Shown here in pieces: positions 1-10,547 of a stretch of DNA of 64,000 nt. Source of the stretch: Viola odorata (taxonomy: Eukaryota; Streptophyta; Magnoliopsida; Malpighiales; Violaceae); NCBI GenBank assembly GCA_963691705.1, contig OY829543.1, forward strand, positions 50,448,564 through 50,512,563, written 5' to 3'. How positions within the stretch are numbered: position 1 is the stretch's first letter; every line of letters begins with the position of its first letter. A model generated the notes under the pieces. The model was given only the letters and a program-made list of their open reading frames with translations, was not told where the DNA came from and made no database searches. The translations under genes were made by a program, and so were the position numbers.

Positions 1-31
1 GGATAAATTTAATACATTTAAGTGACGATCA
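1..31 (+). repeat. End of A1 5' LTR
   Basis: The sequence ends ..GTGACGATCA directly before a primer binding site, and matches the end of the A1 3' LTR at 28195-28225. The rest of the LTR lies left of the window. Confidence 0.85.
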
Positions 32-36
32 AATTT

Positions 37-55
37 TGGCGCCGTTGCCGGGGAT
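37..55 (+). other. Primer binding site, tRNA-Asp type (A1)
   Basis: TGGCGCCGTTGCCGGGGAT is complementary to the 3' end of plant tRNA-Asp including CCA, the usual primer of Athila elements. It begins 5 bases after the LTR end. It is a binding site, not a tRNA gene. Confidence 0.85.
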
Positions 56-86
56 TGAACGGTACTAATTCTGTTTTTGTTTTTGT

Positions 87-161
87 ATGACCAGGAGATC
101 TGCCCCAGATGTACTCCCCATAGACCTCGAATTGACCAGAACAGAAAGAGGACTTCGTAGG
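87..161 (+). pseudogene. Start of A1 gag, truncated
   Basis: The ATG and about 25 codons (beginning MTRRSAPD) match the start of the A2 gag at 38506 almost residue for residue. Homology stops at 161, where a reversed LTR begins. The rest of A1 gag and all of its pol are absent from the window, so this is only a stub. Confidence 0.75.
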
Positions 162-1206
162 TGATCGCGCGTCGAACACGTCAAATATATTAGTGAAATA
201 GGTATGGAATTGGGGGTAGAAATACAACTTATCACTGTCTACAAGAGTTTGTAGATGATGGTAAGAGGATCGTCCACAGAGACCTCTAGGAGATGTAATT
301 CTTGGTTTGACTTCCTCGTCACTGGATTTGGTTTTGGTTGTTTCTGAAAATAAAGACAAAACAGAAAGAGGTAAAAATAGTTCAAAATAGTATTGGCCAA
401 AGGCTTGGCCAAGACAGGGGTCAAGATTGAAATAAATCTAGTAAAAGGGAATTCCAGGTAAGGGTGATGTGAGAGCTTGTGTTCTTATGCTTCGATCATA
501 GACTCAAGGATATTCATCTCTTCGTTCATAGTACTGCTATAGAGTGGAGGTACTTCTGTTCACTCCTGTCTTCCCTCCTCTTCAAATTACCTGGCGGGTA
601 CTCCCTTTCCTGATAATCCTAGCCAAGGGACACCTTGCTGGTTAAAGGGTTTATCCGTTTGACTGCTGTCTTGAATGGCTGTTCGCTTCCTCAATGGTAT
701 AGGGGAAGACAGTACCTAGGTCAAGTTGTCTCCCTGTGGAAACCCTAGGTTGTCACTCTGGTCTTGACCTAGATTACTTATTTCTTCTAGTCTGGCGCGA
801 GACTAGTCACCTACTTTGTCTAGCCGACGGGTGCTCCCTTTCCTTCTAGACCGGCTGCAACTCTTCTCTACTAGAGTACAAGGATGATCAAACCTTGTCT
901 CTAGTGAGTAAGCGATAGATTAAGTTCAAGAAAGAAATAAATACAAGAGAAGAGATTATTAAGTACGAATTGATCTCACGAACGTATAAGAACTTCAGCT
1001 CATCAACCCTTACCAAGAATGGTGTTTAGTTACTCATATTCATAGATAAAAAGATAAAAATAGTTAATCGCATAAATAAGCTAATCCGAGATTTAAACAA
1101 ATCTCGGAGCAAATTGTTATTAATATCAAATAAGGAGAAAAGAGAAGAAAGGTTCCGATCGATGGTGTCTAACTCTCTCTGGACAGAGGAGAACAATTTC
1201 ACAACA
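162..1206 (-). mobile_element. Reversed Athila-like LTR (J), solo or truncated
   Basis: Read on the minus strand the segment begins TGTTGTGAAA.. and ends ..CGCGATCA. It carries the U5 motif CTCTGTGG-GATCC (plus-strand 263-283), which is also seen in reversed LTR D (32998-33020) and, as TCTCTGTGGTTCGACCC, in the A LTRs. No internal region is attached: the left neighbour is A1 gag and the right neighbour is Tat integrase. I see no target duplication. The ORFs in it are short and not gene-like. The right boundary is approximate. Confidence 0.55.
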
Positions 1207-1427
1207 GGCAAGTGAGAGAACGACTGCTTAAAGCAGGGGATCTAGTGCTCAGAGACAAACGAGCAGCAGGGCAACGCATGGGAAAACTCAGCCCATATCG
1301 CGTCGGACCATATCGCGTCACACACGTCGTTGGGAGGGGAGCCTACCATTTGGAAACGCTCGACGGAATGCCCTTACAAAACTCTTGGAACATAGCTCGG
1401 CTGAAGCTATACCATGCCAGAAACTAG
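1207..1427 (+). pseudogene. Tat integrase C-terminal fragment (B0)
   Basis: About 70 codons match the last 70 residues of the B1 polyprotein (20930-21149): the GDLVLRDKRAAGQRMGKLSP stretch, then GPYRVTHVVG and the ending NSWNIARLKLYHAR before a stop. This is the small barrel-like DNA-binding tail of Ty3/gypsy integrases. Everything upstream (protease, RT, RNase H, integrase core) is missing. Confidence 0.85.
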
Positions 1428-1527
1428 CCTCTCTTATCCGGTAATGTCAAATATTATTCTAACAAATGAATCATAATCACTCTTTGTGCACTTTGTGACT
1501 GAAAACATGCAGGCAAATGAAGAATGC

Positions 1528-2030
1528 CAGGAGTGAAAATCCTATGCTTGTGATGGCTGGTCTTGATCAGACAGCTCACTAAGACGAGGCACGCCCTGGC
1601 ATAATATAGCGTTGGGAGTGAAAATCCTATCCTTGTGGCAACCGTGCTCACATAGACGGCCCATTAAGATGAGGCACGCCCCCAACGCCCCCGGGAGTGA
1701 AAATCCTATCCTTGTGGCAACCGTGCTCACATAGACGGCTCATTAAGACGAGGCACGCCCCGGCATCCTCGGGAGTGAAAATCCTATCCTTGTGGCAACC
1801 GTGCTCACATAGATGACCCATTAAGATGAGGCACGCCCGGAGGAGACAGCAACTCCGTCCTGGAAGTGAAAATCCTATCCTTGTGGTAACCGTGCTCACA
1901 TAGACGACCCACTAAGACGAGGCACGCTCCAGAGACGCGAGGTTTCAATGCTTGGGAGTGAAAATCCTATCCTTGTGATGCCCGGTCCTGATCAGACGGC
2001 CCACTAAGACGAGGCACGCCCCAAGCCAAT
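1528..2030 (+). repeat. Tandem about 80-bp hairpin repeats, six units (B0 3' UTR)
   Basis: Six imperfect units each begin GGAGTGAAAATCCTATCCTTG (or close) and end near GAGGCACGCCC. Each holds a short stem-loop, for example 1556-1575 (GCTGgTCT, loop, AGACAGC) and 1642-1659 (CCGTgCT, loop CACAT, AGACGG). Related, more diverged units follow pol in B1 and B2. The minus-strand ORFs across this stretch (1454-1899) are translations of the repeat, not genes. Confidence 0.75.
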
Positions 2031-2507
2031 CTTCGACATTTGGAAAGAAAAAGACACCCCAGCTAGTAACCGAGCGGTTGATACCCGGTGAAGTAGAGTT
2101 GGAGAGGTCTCCATATCACAACAACATCGTCGCGACAGGTCTGAACGTAACAAGAATAAAAGAATTCAAAGGGTGGTATTGATTTGAGCACAACACGGAC
2201 AGAAGTAATGCTGACTCACCCATGGGAATACTACCAGAAGACACAATGATAAGTCAACAGATAGATGCAGCCGAGGAGCCTGAATTGAAAGTCACACAAT
2301 TACAGAAAGGACATGTCTCAAAAAATAGAAACACGACACCAAACGCCATGGTTGAACAATCGCACAAATAACATTATGAAACGAAGTGGATAAAGAAATT
2401 TCATTCAAAAAGCAGCGGCCTAACCAAGAAAGAAGCAATATTGTCAATATTACAAAAAAGAGGAGGGCGCATCGGTCACAAAATCAAAAACACATAAAGC
2501 ACGATGC
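2031..2507. other. B0 3' UTR spacer, no gene seen
   Basis: This non-coding stretch between the hairpin repeats and the antisense exon corresponds to 21700-22257 of B1, which also holds no ORF. I see no further feature in it. Confidence 0.5.
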
Positions 2508-3677
2508 CTAAGGAGCAGTTGATGTATTGCCTCCTCCTTGCTGAGCGGATCTCGAGCGGTAGAAGCCCTCATCAGAGATGGTTAGGACCCTCTTATCAAA
2601 GTAATCAGCGAGAGCTTCAATACGAAGGTTTTCTACCCCATGATAAAACATAAAAGCCTCCGACATGATTGTCCCACCTTCCCTCAAGTACCAACGGCTC
2701 TTCTCAGCAGAAAGGGCAAGCTCGGCAGATATCTCAGCATTCCTCTGTCTCTCCTGACGAAGCTCGGTCTCCTCTTGAGAAAGGCGTTCGGTCAGGGTAG
2801 CACCTTTCTGTTTTTCTTCCTCTAAGGCGAGCCTGACAACTTCCACCTCCTGCTTAACAGTCAATGCCTCCTGCTTAGCAACTTCGGCCTCCCGCTTGGC
2901 AGTCTCTGTTTCTTGTTTGGCAGCAGTAAGGGCGTCCAGATAACCCTGACGCTCAGACACTAGCCTATCTATCTCCCCCTGCCCGTTTGCCGCTACTCTG
3001 GCGTTTTCCTCATCCATGTAGTAGAGATGGCAGAATGAAGAAAACACTTGAGAACGAAGAAAGTTTATGCGCTCCTGTTGACTCTTAGCCACAAAAGCGT
3101 CTCTTTCCCTTTGAAGAAACATTATCTCGGCCGCCAGAAAGGAGGTAGATGTAAGGATAGCGTCATCAGTAGCATCCGCTGGAAACTGCAGAATGTTATC
3201 TCTAAAGGAGCGCAAGTCAATCTAGTGAGTAGGAAGGAGAGGAGGAACATATGAAGAGGCGCCAGTCATCAAGTTGGGAGCAGGGCCGCCCCTCGCGGCA
3301 GTAGGAGGAGACATTGGAACAAAAAGTAGAGTAGAGGGAGAAGGAGGACGACTGTTGGAACCCCCCACGATGGGAACAGAAGACCCCTCTCCGCCAAGCG
3401 TTCCGAGATTAAGAGTGTTCGAATTAAAGCCAACAGCAACAGAAGTAGAATAAATCGGAGAATCACCTAAAATGTGAGGATCTCCGCCGAAACTAGCACC
3501 TTTCGACTGCTCGACAGGCGCACCCCCGCCCCCATGGGCCGTCAGAGGAGGATTAGCAGCAGACGACGAAGGGCTATGTTGAAGCTCATAAGGAGCCTTC
3601 TTCTGACGCTCTCGGAGGGACTCCGCGATAGACATATCACCTTGAGAGGATGAATGAGCAGAAGCAGCACCTACTTC
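2508..3677 (-). pseudogene. Last exon of antisense coiled-coil gene (B0), one internal stop
   Basis: This matches exon 3 of the intact B2 antisense gene (60212-61336). It starts at a splice acceptor (minus strand ..TTGCTTAG then GAAGTA, 3677/3678). A Ser/Pro/Gly-rich half comes first, then a long Glu/Lys/Ala coiled coil (about 2620-3000), then a conserved C-terminal region. A TAG at 3222-3224 interrupts it where B1 has the CAG of THQVG; this is a C-to-T change in a CAG context. The upstream exons are lost at the Ogre-like insertion near 3706. Length (390 codons) is close to B2 exon 3 (375). Function is unknown. Confidence 0.7.
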
Positions 3678-3720
3678 CTAAGCAACACAAAGCATAGTAA
3701 GAAAATTGCGCGAAAAGAAA

Positions 3721-4075
3721 GTATGGACTGCGAGTGCTACCCTCGCCCTACCTGATTTACTTTTCTGCACCAAGGTATGGACTGCGAGTGCTACCCTCGC
3801 CCTACCTGATTTACTTTTCTGCACAAAGGTATGGACTGCGAGTGCTACCCTCGCCCTACCTCATTTACTTTTCCGCACCAAGGTATGGACTGCGAGTGCT
3901 ACCCTCGCCCTACCTCATTTACTTTTCGCACAAAGGTATGGACTGCGAGTGCTACCCTCGCCCTACCACCAAGGTATGGACTGCGAGTACTACCCTCGCC
4001 CTACCTGATTTACTTTTCCGCACAAGGTATGGACTGCGAGTACTACCCTCGCCCTGCCTGATTTACATTTCATCA
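3721..4075 (+). repeat. Seven tandem copies of a 54-bp unit
   Basis: Units beginning GTATGGACTGCGAG start at 3721, 3775, 3829, 3883, 3936, 3974 and 4027. Spacings are 54, 54, 54, 53, 38 and 53, so one unit has lost about 15 bp. Open frames through it (3706-4267) only translate the repeat. Confidence 0.9.
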
Positions 4076-4370
4076 TTTACATTTCTGCAATTTACTATTC
4101 TGCAATTTACTTTTTACCCCACTATCAGGGAAGTCGTCATTTACACTTCTGCCATTTTACATTTTTCCTCATTATCGGAGAAGGTTGTCATTTACAGTTC
4201 TGCAATTTGCATCTCACCCCATTATCAGGGACAAGTCATTTATATTTCTACATCTACTCCCAGGTAAGTCTACATTTAAATTCCGCATTTTCAAAACCAT
4301 TGCTGATTCGGGAGCAACCATCTTTACTGCTCATCAAAAATCTCGGTTACACCAGATTTTTTATAAGACA

Positions 4371-4386
4371 GTAAAGAGGGGGCAAC
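4371..4386 (+). other. Polypurine tract of element E
   Basis: GTAAAGAGGGGGCAAC lies immediately before the LTR start TGTTGCTACC at 4387, the expected place for plus-strand priming. Confidence 0.7.
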
Positions 4387-6872
4387 TGTTGCTACCCGAT
4401 TTTGGATTTTAAACCTTTCGTCACCTCATATTCATTTTTTTTCTCTGCGTTCGTCATATTATTAACCTTATTTATATTTCTTATTGACGTTTATTTACTA
4501 TTTATCATTTTCATCGCATTTCCCGTCATTTCATATTTTTGTCGCATTTTAATGTTTTTTTCGCTTGTATCCTAGAGCGAGCATTCCCGCCCATTTTTCA
4601 TGTTTAACATCTTTTACTCGCATCATCTTGTCTGTTGCTTTTTATTTCATATTTTGGTATTTTTTACTCGAATTTTTCATCGGTTTTGAGCAAGCTTTCC
4701 CGTACCATCTGCTCGAACCGAATAAAATAAACATTCATCATCTTTCCCTCACACCCGCTCCCATCACCAATTAATTCACTGCACCCTCGCCTCTTCCTAA
4801 AAACATAGCCATCTCCATTTTTCTTCACCTCCCTCGTCCAACTCCCATCACTCGTCATCTTTCCCTCTCCATTTTTTAAAAAGCCTACTTCCTCTCAACT
4901 CATCCATCCTCTCTCAGCAAATCTCCTCGAGCCTCACCCTCTCCATTTTCCAAGCCTACTATCTAACCACCATCATCATCATCTCTACTCCCTGATCCAT
5001 CACTCAATATCCATTTCTCCCTCTATAAATAGCCAAGAATTCCAACATGAAAGGGGGAGGGGGGACACAAAAATTCACACATCTCCTCCCACGCCAATTC
5101 ACACCTTCGTTCAAATTCTCACTTTCCCAATCATCTCACTCTCACCTCTGTAAAATTAAATCTAAGCAACCCAGTCAAGTCAATCCCTCCTTTGCAACAA
5201 ACTCAATCCGCTCCACTGCAAAAATTAAAATAAAAAAAGAAAAACACCCGATCCGCCCCTCAGCCGCACCCAATCCGCCCATTAGCCAAACCTGATCCGC
5301 CACGACCTTAATCGGCCGTGACACGACCTCAATCGGCCATCCCAATCCACAGCCACCTCAATCGGCCGCGCCACGACCTCCATCGGACATCCCGATCTGC
5401 CACACCAGTACCACCGCAAGCCACGCCACCATAAGCCACATCACCACTGCCCAGCCACGCCGCCGCCGGCTCACCCACAACCGCCCAAGAGAGAAGAAAA
5501 AGAAAGAGATAAGAAAAAGGGAGAGGAGAGTGAGTCTGGTCTGTGGCCAAATGAAAAAGAAAAAGGAATGAATAAAAGAAAGAAAAGAAAGGAGGAGAGG
5601 GAGAGTGAAAGGAGTGATGCTCGTTGATTGAAAAGAGAATTGAGAGAAAATGGGCTGTGGCCCAAGAATGAGATAAAGGATAAAAGGAATGGGCTGCGCA
5701 TGCCCATGAGGAAAAGGAAGAGGGCTGCTGGCCAGCCCACACGGAGAAGAAGAAGCGCTGGGCCACGCCAGGCCCAGCTGGAGTGAAGGCCGACCCATCT
5801 GTTGGGCTGGTCTGTTGTTTTGGGCTGCTGTTGAGCCCAATTTCTAGGCCCAGTGGGCCTAGTCTAGTTATTCAGCCCATTGTATTTATTTACTTTTCGT
5901 ACCGATCTTTCGTACTGTTTATTTATTTTCTGCACTTGTACTATTTATTTAATTTCTGCACTTGTACTATTTATTTTCGTATGCTTGCATGTTTAATTTT
6001 CGTGTGCTTGCATGTTTAATTATTATTTTCGTATGCCTGTATATTTAATTATTATTTTCGTATGCTTGTATGTTTAATTTTCGTATGCTTGCATGTTTAA
6101 TTATTATTTTCGTATGCCTGTATATTTAATTATTATTTTCGTATGCTTTTGCATGTTTAATTATCCTGCTTACGCATAATCGTCAAAAATAATTATTTCA
6201 CCAGCGTACGATAATTTTGAATCTGATTATTCGTATGCTCAAACTTTTTAATTGCATGCTTTAGAATACTTAAATAATTATTCCACTCGCGTTTAATTCC
6301 TAAATTAATTATGTCTCTCGCGATAAGTCATCTGTTTTTTGATTATCATTTTCCCAAACTAATAAACTCAACTTTGCAGGGCAAAGCAATCGATGCCCTT
6401 CACAAATATGCCTCATAACTTCGTTCGAAAAGGGTATATCCGCTTGATACCCTTCACAAGTAAACGTTTCTTACCCTTTTATTTATTCACGCTTTTCTGT
6501 ATTTACGCTCGTATGCATAATTATTAAAATTGTTAAAATGTAATCCATTGGGCATGATCACTAAATTAGGACTTTTTATTCTTCAAACATGATTAAACAC
6601 CTCTTTATCCGGTAACCTTTTTTTAGGATGTGACTCGGGTGCCTAACACCTTCCCGAGTCCATAATACGACCCCGAATCACAGTTCTCGGGTTCAGACCC
6701 ATTTTGCCTTAGCTTTTTTATTTTTTTATGGCATGACTTTAGGTTCCCTAAACCTAGAAACAAATTAGGGTGGCGACTTCATTGTATTATGTGAGATGAG
6801 TCCGATTTCGTCTCACATCTCGTCCCAAACCCGCGTCGCATTAGGATAAAAATCCAAAAAAGGGGTGCGACA
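4387..6872 (+). repeat. LTR of element E (2486 bp)
   Basis: It starts TGTTGC, ends GCGACA and follows a polypurine tract. A TATA box, TATAAATA, lies at 5024-5031. From 5977 to 6160 are tandem about 30-bp AT-rich repeats (TTCGTATGCTTGCATGTTTAATTA and variants). The last 250 bp resemble the Ogre-like LTR end of element C at 28226-28367. Minus-strand ORFs at 5329-5840 are low-complexity and not genes. Confidence 0.65.
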
Positions 6873-7119
6873 CCGGGACATAACCACTGCAATGCTGCAT
6901 CCCGAGGAACACTCATTTTCGGTTGGGCTTACAACGAATGCCTCCAACTAACACACCCCCCCCCAAAAAAAAAAAATTCAAAAAATCAAGCAAGGGAAAA
7001 GAAGACCTGATAATAACAGAAACAACCATTTATTTATGTATGGCCTGAACGGCCTTAGCATTTAGACGCATGTACAAGAAAATGTAAGAAAAAGAAACAG
7101 GAAGGAGCGAAGACAGTAG

Positions 7120-7503
7120 TCAGGCGTTGGATCCGGCATCGCCCTCCCTTGGCACGACGGGAACCTCCCTCAAGGCGTCAGCAACGGAAGTCAGTTCGGC
7201 AGAATAGGCCCTCATACCCTTCAAGCAGCAAGCCAGCAGGTCCTTCCTCTGCTGCAGCATAGAAGCAACTACCTCAATATGGGAGGTGGTGGTGGCCAAC
7301 TTCGCCAAACTCTCCAAAGGGCTAAAATCCTCCAGAGATATTCCCAGCTGCCTAGACAGAACAGGGGTTAACAATCCTTGCAACTCCAGAACATCCTCCG
7401 AAGTCTTAGTGATCATCCTCTCCAGGAACCCGATGTCACCCTCAGTGAGGTTTTTCAGGGTCAGAGCTTTGGAGATCAGGAAATTTCTGGTCAGCTCATC
7501 CAT
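7120..7503 (-). CDS. Small antisense helical protein (Tat cassette, B0)
   Basis: An intact 127-codon ORF starting MDELTRNFLI is about half identical to the B1 ORF at 24888-25265. Shared blocks include KTSEDVLELQG, LEDFSPLES and MLQQRKDLLACCLKGMRA; the end GDAGSNA aligns with EDAGSDA of B1. Composition suggests a bundle of amphipathic helices, with no signal peptide or membrane segment. A TATA-like box (minus-strand TATAAATT, 7564-7571) lies about 60 bp upstream of the ATG, matching a box about 50 bp upstream in B1. I do not recognise a family. Conservation between diverged copies argues that it is, or was, a real gene. Confidence 0.6.
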   Translation of the reverse strand: MDELTRNFLISKALTLKNLTEGDIGFLERMITKTSEDVLELQGLLTPVLSRQLGISLEDFSPLESLAKLATTTSHIEVVASMLQQRKDLLACCLKGMRAYSAELTSVADALREVPVVPREGDAGSNA

Positions 7504-7563
7504 GGTGAAAATATAAAAGGAAAAAGCGAAAAAGTGTGGGAAATTTACACGAGAGAAAACTCC

Positions 7564-7571
7564 AATTTATA
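7564..7571 (-). promoter_or_regulatory. TATA-like box of small antisense gene (B0)
   Basis: Minus-strand TATAAATT lies about 60 bp upstream of the ATG at 7503. The same octamer is at 25314-25321 in B1. Confidence 0.45.
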
Positions 7572-7702
7572 GACCCAGAAGAACGACATCAAGGCAGGCC
7601 CATTTCCTAAGAAAGAGCCACCCCGGTGTGTAAAAAACTGTCAAGCCAAAGAAGGAGCGTTAGCCCTTGGTGAACACTCGGGCTAATTTCCAGTTGGGCT
7701 TA

Positions 7703-7875
7703 TGATAACAATATACCTAACGACAAGGGTATCTTCACCAGTACTAACTTAAGCATCGAAGTGTTTCCGCCGGAGACCCCCTCCGGCGTCTTGCAGGTAC
7801 ATCGGACCACCGTGGACACTGAACTTGAGAAGCCCTTTTCCAATCGATCCTTCAGCAGCAGACAAATTCTTATCA
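7703..7875 (+). repeat. Short 3' LTR of B0 (173 bp)
   Basis: It begins TGATAACAAT and ends TTCTTATCA like the B1 and B2 LTRs, and keeps the U5 hairpin (7768-7788, CGCCGGAG / CTCCGGCG). Most of U3, including the TATA box, is missing compared with the 520-590 bp LTRs of B1, B2 and B3. As in B1, TTGGGCTTA directly precedes it. Confidence 0.75.
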
Positions 7876-8959
7876 CATTCCATCCACCTTTGAAGAGATT
7901 CGGCCTCGAATCTATAGGGTCCATCCCGTGAAAGGCTAAGTGGGTCAAGGCAAGCTCCCGGCTAGTGGCTACCCATGGAAAAATCAAAATACCACTCTCG
8001 GAGAATATAGGCCAAGGTGGAGGCCATTCTCGGGCAAGACAAGTAGGCGCGGTTGGGAAAAATCCAAGAACAACCAAGGATCGGCTAAGACGAAGAAGGG
8101 ATGACATGCGGATCAAGTAAGGGCTCAAGGTAGTAGATGAGTAGGAGTGGGCACTACGGATGGCCAAACGGTCAACATACTCAAAGCCACAGATGAAAGG
8201 GTCCACCAAGTCATGTAATGGCACACTCGGGAAGGTGGAGAACTCACTCCCAAATGACCGCAAGGTGCGCTGATGTGCTAGGCCCATGAGGGCTTTCGCG
8301 TGGCTGGCCGAAGGGGCCTTAAGTGACTCCTCCCAAATAGGTGGCAACCCAATGTCCAAGTCATCCAAAGGAGCACTCAGAATCACTAAATCCGAAGTCC
8401 TAATGAGCTCAACCCCCAAAGTCATGGATGCACTAAGGTCCACATCCTTAATTACTTTCGGCCCACTCTCTTCTCTTTCTTCCTCACTACCAACACACGA
8501 AGGGACCACAAGTAACTCCTTCGTAATCGAGGCTAAGCTCTCCTCTTGCTTTGGTTTAGCCAATTCCTTCTCAATAAAAAACTGAAGCTCTTGGCTGATT
8601 CGTTTAAAATTTTCATGTGTCCTCTCGTCATCTTCCATTCGAGCCCTAACTAACGCCGCAATTGAGTCCAAGGATGAAGGGCTAGGAGCCACGGGTGGCT
8701 CAATCACATGGGCAGTGGCACGAGGACTGTCGCCTAGGCTGTCCAACACATAGGCCCAAGAATCAAGTGACGCGTCATCCCCCTCAGGACAAGCATCCTC
8801 ATGGCAAGAACTAGTCCCATACGGTAACTCTACCTCTCCCAAGTAGCTCACGACATGGCAAGAAGATACGCGGTCACTAGCCATAGAATAGGCCGCACTA
8901 GAACAAGATGCATCCTCCCAATCGGACCCAATATCCGAATAAGAGCAATGCGAAGACAT
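7876..8959 (-). CDS. Gag-like ORF of element G, function unknown
   Basis: An open frame of about 361 codons begins MSSHCSYSDIGSDWEDASCS. It is Ser/Asp/Glu-rich at the N-terminus, with a helical segment RARMEDDERTHENFKRISQE. Its end (THLAFHGMDPIDSRPNLFKGG) recurs at 11297-11471 beside the LTR, and an analogous ending, ESVVAIEGTDLRANL, occurs in element H (43771). These look like the two ends of an element polyprotein with the enzymes deleted, or a non-autonomous design. The frame stays open through the reversed B0 LTR to 7700, so the full 419-codon reading is chimeric. I do not recognise a domain. Confidence 0.45.
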
Positions 8960-10530
8960 AGTAAATACCTACAAAAAGAAACAAACACAATTGAATAGCT
9001 AAAAGAGGGTTAGTCCCTCCCTCACGTGTTTTGCTCGTGTTTAGCACTCTAATAATCTCACAAAAATATCTCAAGCCCAAACCAAAACCGAGGCCAACAA
9101 TGACTCAAGGACTCACTAAGGCACACGGAAGAAGCAAGGAAAATAAGGCTAGAAAGAAAGGTGAAAGAAAGCCGAATTAGTGAGCAAAGAAGAGAACTTG
9201 ATTTTGATCACTAAATTGACTTAGAGTGGATAGGTGTATGTGCGGAAACAAGGAAAAGAAAACACCAAGACAAGCTACTCAAGAAAAGATTCAAGGAAAC
9301 AAGAAGAGAAAATCACAAAGAAATTCAAAACCGAAAGTATGAACAACTAAAAGAGAAAACCGAAATTCAAACAAATACACACCTAATTGCAAACTACTAC
9401 ACTTCTAATGTAATCACACACTAGTAGTCTCTTGCTTTTGACTCAATTGCAATCTATATATTTTTTTTTAATTTGGAACTTGATCACTTTTTTTTTTTTG
9501 ATCTTTGTTTTAGTTCCTTTCTTTTTCTTTTTCTTTTTCTTTTTTTTGCAATGAGTGAAGAGAACTCACTTATATGGCATGTATTTTGAAAACAAGAAGT
9601 GAAAGACAAGTAGTTTTACACTTTGAAAAATATTCACTAGATGCCAAATATTTGATGAGGTGGCACTAGTGATGAGGTGGAAAATTGTGTGAGGTGGCAA
9701 GTGAGGTGGTGTGTATGTGGCAAGTGAGGTGGCAAGTGTAAGGATGCTAAACCTAGGGCCGACTTTGTGAGGAGAAGAGTGGTGAGCAAGCTAAAATGCT
9801 TGGCTCACAATGATGAAAATACTAGGCTCACAATAGGGGTGATGTGGCCAACTAGGAGTGGAGCTTAAAGTTTTGGCACTTAGCTAATCAACAAACAAGT
9901 CCACATGGCTCTCATGGCCACCATAGGAAGCTCCAAAAATCAGCCACTAATTACCACAGGTAATATGAAGTTTAAACCACACAAATACAAAGTTTTAGAA
10001 TTTTTGGCTCCCACAATAATCAAACACAAAAAGCAAAACGTTTACAATGATGAACACAAAGAACACCAAGCAGACTTTCGCCTTCTGGACACAAGATATA
10101 TCAAACGTGGAGCAAAATTTCTGAAAATGAACAGACAGACTCAAAAGACTCCGATCTACAACTTTGTAGAAAGAAGAAAAACTAAATTCCAAGTGGAAGG
10201 GAGAGAAAACAGACGCACAACACAAAACTATTTTTCTCGCGCCATTTTTGCACACTTTTCTTCCAAGGTCAAAAAGTGTGTGAAAATCACAGAGTTAGCA
10301 GCCGACTCCAAAACAACGTTTGTTCTACTCAGAAAGAACTTTAAGAACAAAAAATTTCAGATTTATATGACGTAGAAAACTGACTCAAAACAGAAAAGAA
10401 AAATGACTCTAAAATTGACTTCTAGACAAAAATTATGACCAGAACAAACCAAACAAAAGAGATGAAGGGGAAACGATTTTAATGGCAGAAAGGATGAGAG
10501 AAACACACGAAACCAACCTAGAGGGCAGCT
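8960..10530 (-). other. Leader of element G, non-coding
   Basis: It is AT-rich, with T-runs at 9460-9547 and GTGAGGTGGCAAGTGAGGTG-type repeats at 9655-9740. The only sizeable ORFs (9905-10375 and its reverse) have biased composition and no recognisable motif. I see no gene. Confidence 0.5.
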
Positions 10531-10532
10531 GG

Positions 10533-10546
10533 AGCTCCGCTACCAC
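10533..10546 (-). other. Primer-site-like sequence of element G
   Basis: Directly inside the LTR end (minus ..GTATCA, CG) is TGGTAGCGGAGC, two changes from the initiator-Met primer site TGGTATCAGAGC. The same 12-mer follows the LTR of element H at 43191. The tRNA assignment is tentative. Confidence 0.4.
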
Positions 10547-10547
10547 G

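Larger units (their letters stand above)
3706..6872 (+). mobile_element. 3' end of an Ogre/Tat-like element E inside B0
   Basis: It comprises a short internal 3' region with a 54-bp tandem array, a polypurine tract and a 2.5-kb LTR. The long LTR ending in GGGGTGCGACA, and the GTTGCTACCCG start directly after AAAGAGGGGGCAAC, fit Ogre-like elements. It interrupts the antisense gene of B0 just inside an intron. No pol is present and no target duplication is seen, so the left end (approximate) is a truncation. Confidence 0.65.
1207..7875 (+). mobile_element. 3' part of Tat-lineage Ty3/gypsy element B0
   Basis: In order: the integrase C-terminus, a repeated hairpin region, an antisense coiled-coil exon, a small antisense ORF and a short 3' LTR. 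This is the 3' order of B1 (20930-26776). B0 is truncated on its left in the integrase C-terminal domain and is interrupted by the 3' end of an Ogre-like element at about 3706-6872. It is clearly diverged from B1 and B2 and so comes from another subfamily. Confidence 0.75.

Noticed and set aside
37..55. Possible tRNA gene remnant at the primer sites (also 32896, 38455)
   Set aside because: Only the 3' 18-20 bases of the tRNA complement are present, directly beside an LTR end, as expected for primer binding sites.
1454..1899. Overlapping minus-strand ORFs with repeated MSTVATRIGFSLP
   Set aside because: Translations of the 80-bp hairpin repeat units.
3721..4075. Regular repeats that might suggest a CRISPR array
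   Set aside because: Units are contiguous, without unique spacers, and lie in a plant retrotransposon 3' region.
3706..4267. Overlapping plus-strand ORFs rich in repeated MDCECYPRPT-like and YGLRVLPSPY-like sequence
   Set aside because: They are translations of a 54-bp tandem repeat, open in all three frames because of the repeat.
5329..5840. Minus-strand ORFs of 145 and 160 codons in the Ogre-like LTR
   Set aside because: Ser/Phe/Leu low-complexity translation of purine-rich LTR sequence, with alternative frames equally open and no homologue in the window.
9905..10375. 156-codon plus-strand ORF in the leader of G
   Set aside because: Lys/Thr/Phe-rich, with an open reverse frame over the same DNA, no homologue in the window, and it lies in a retroelement leader.
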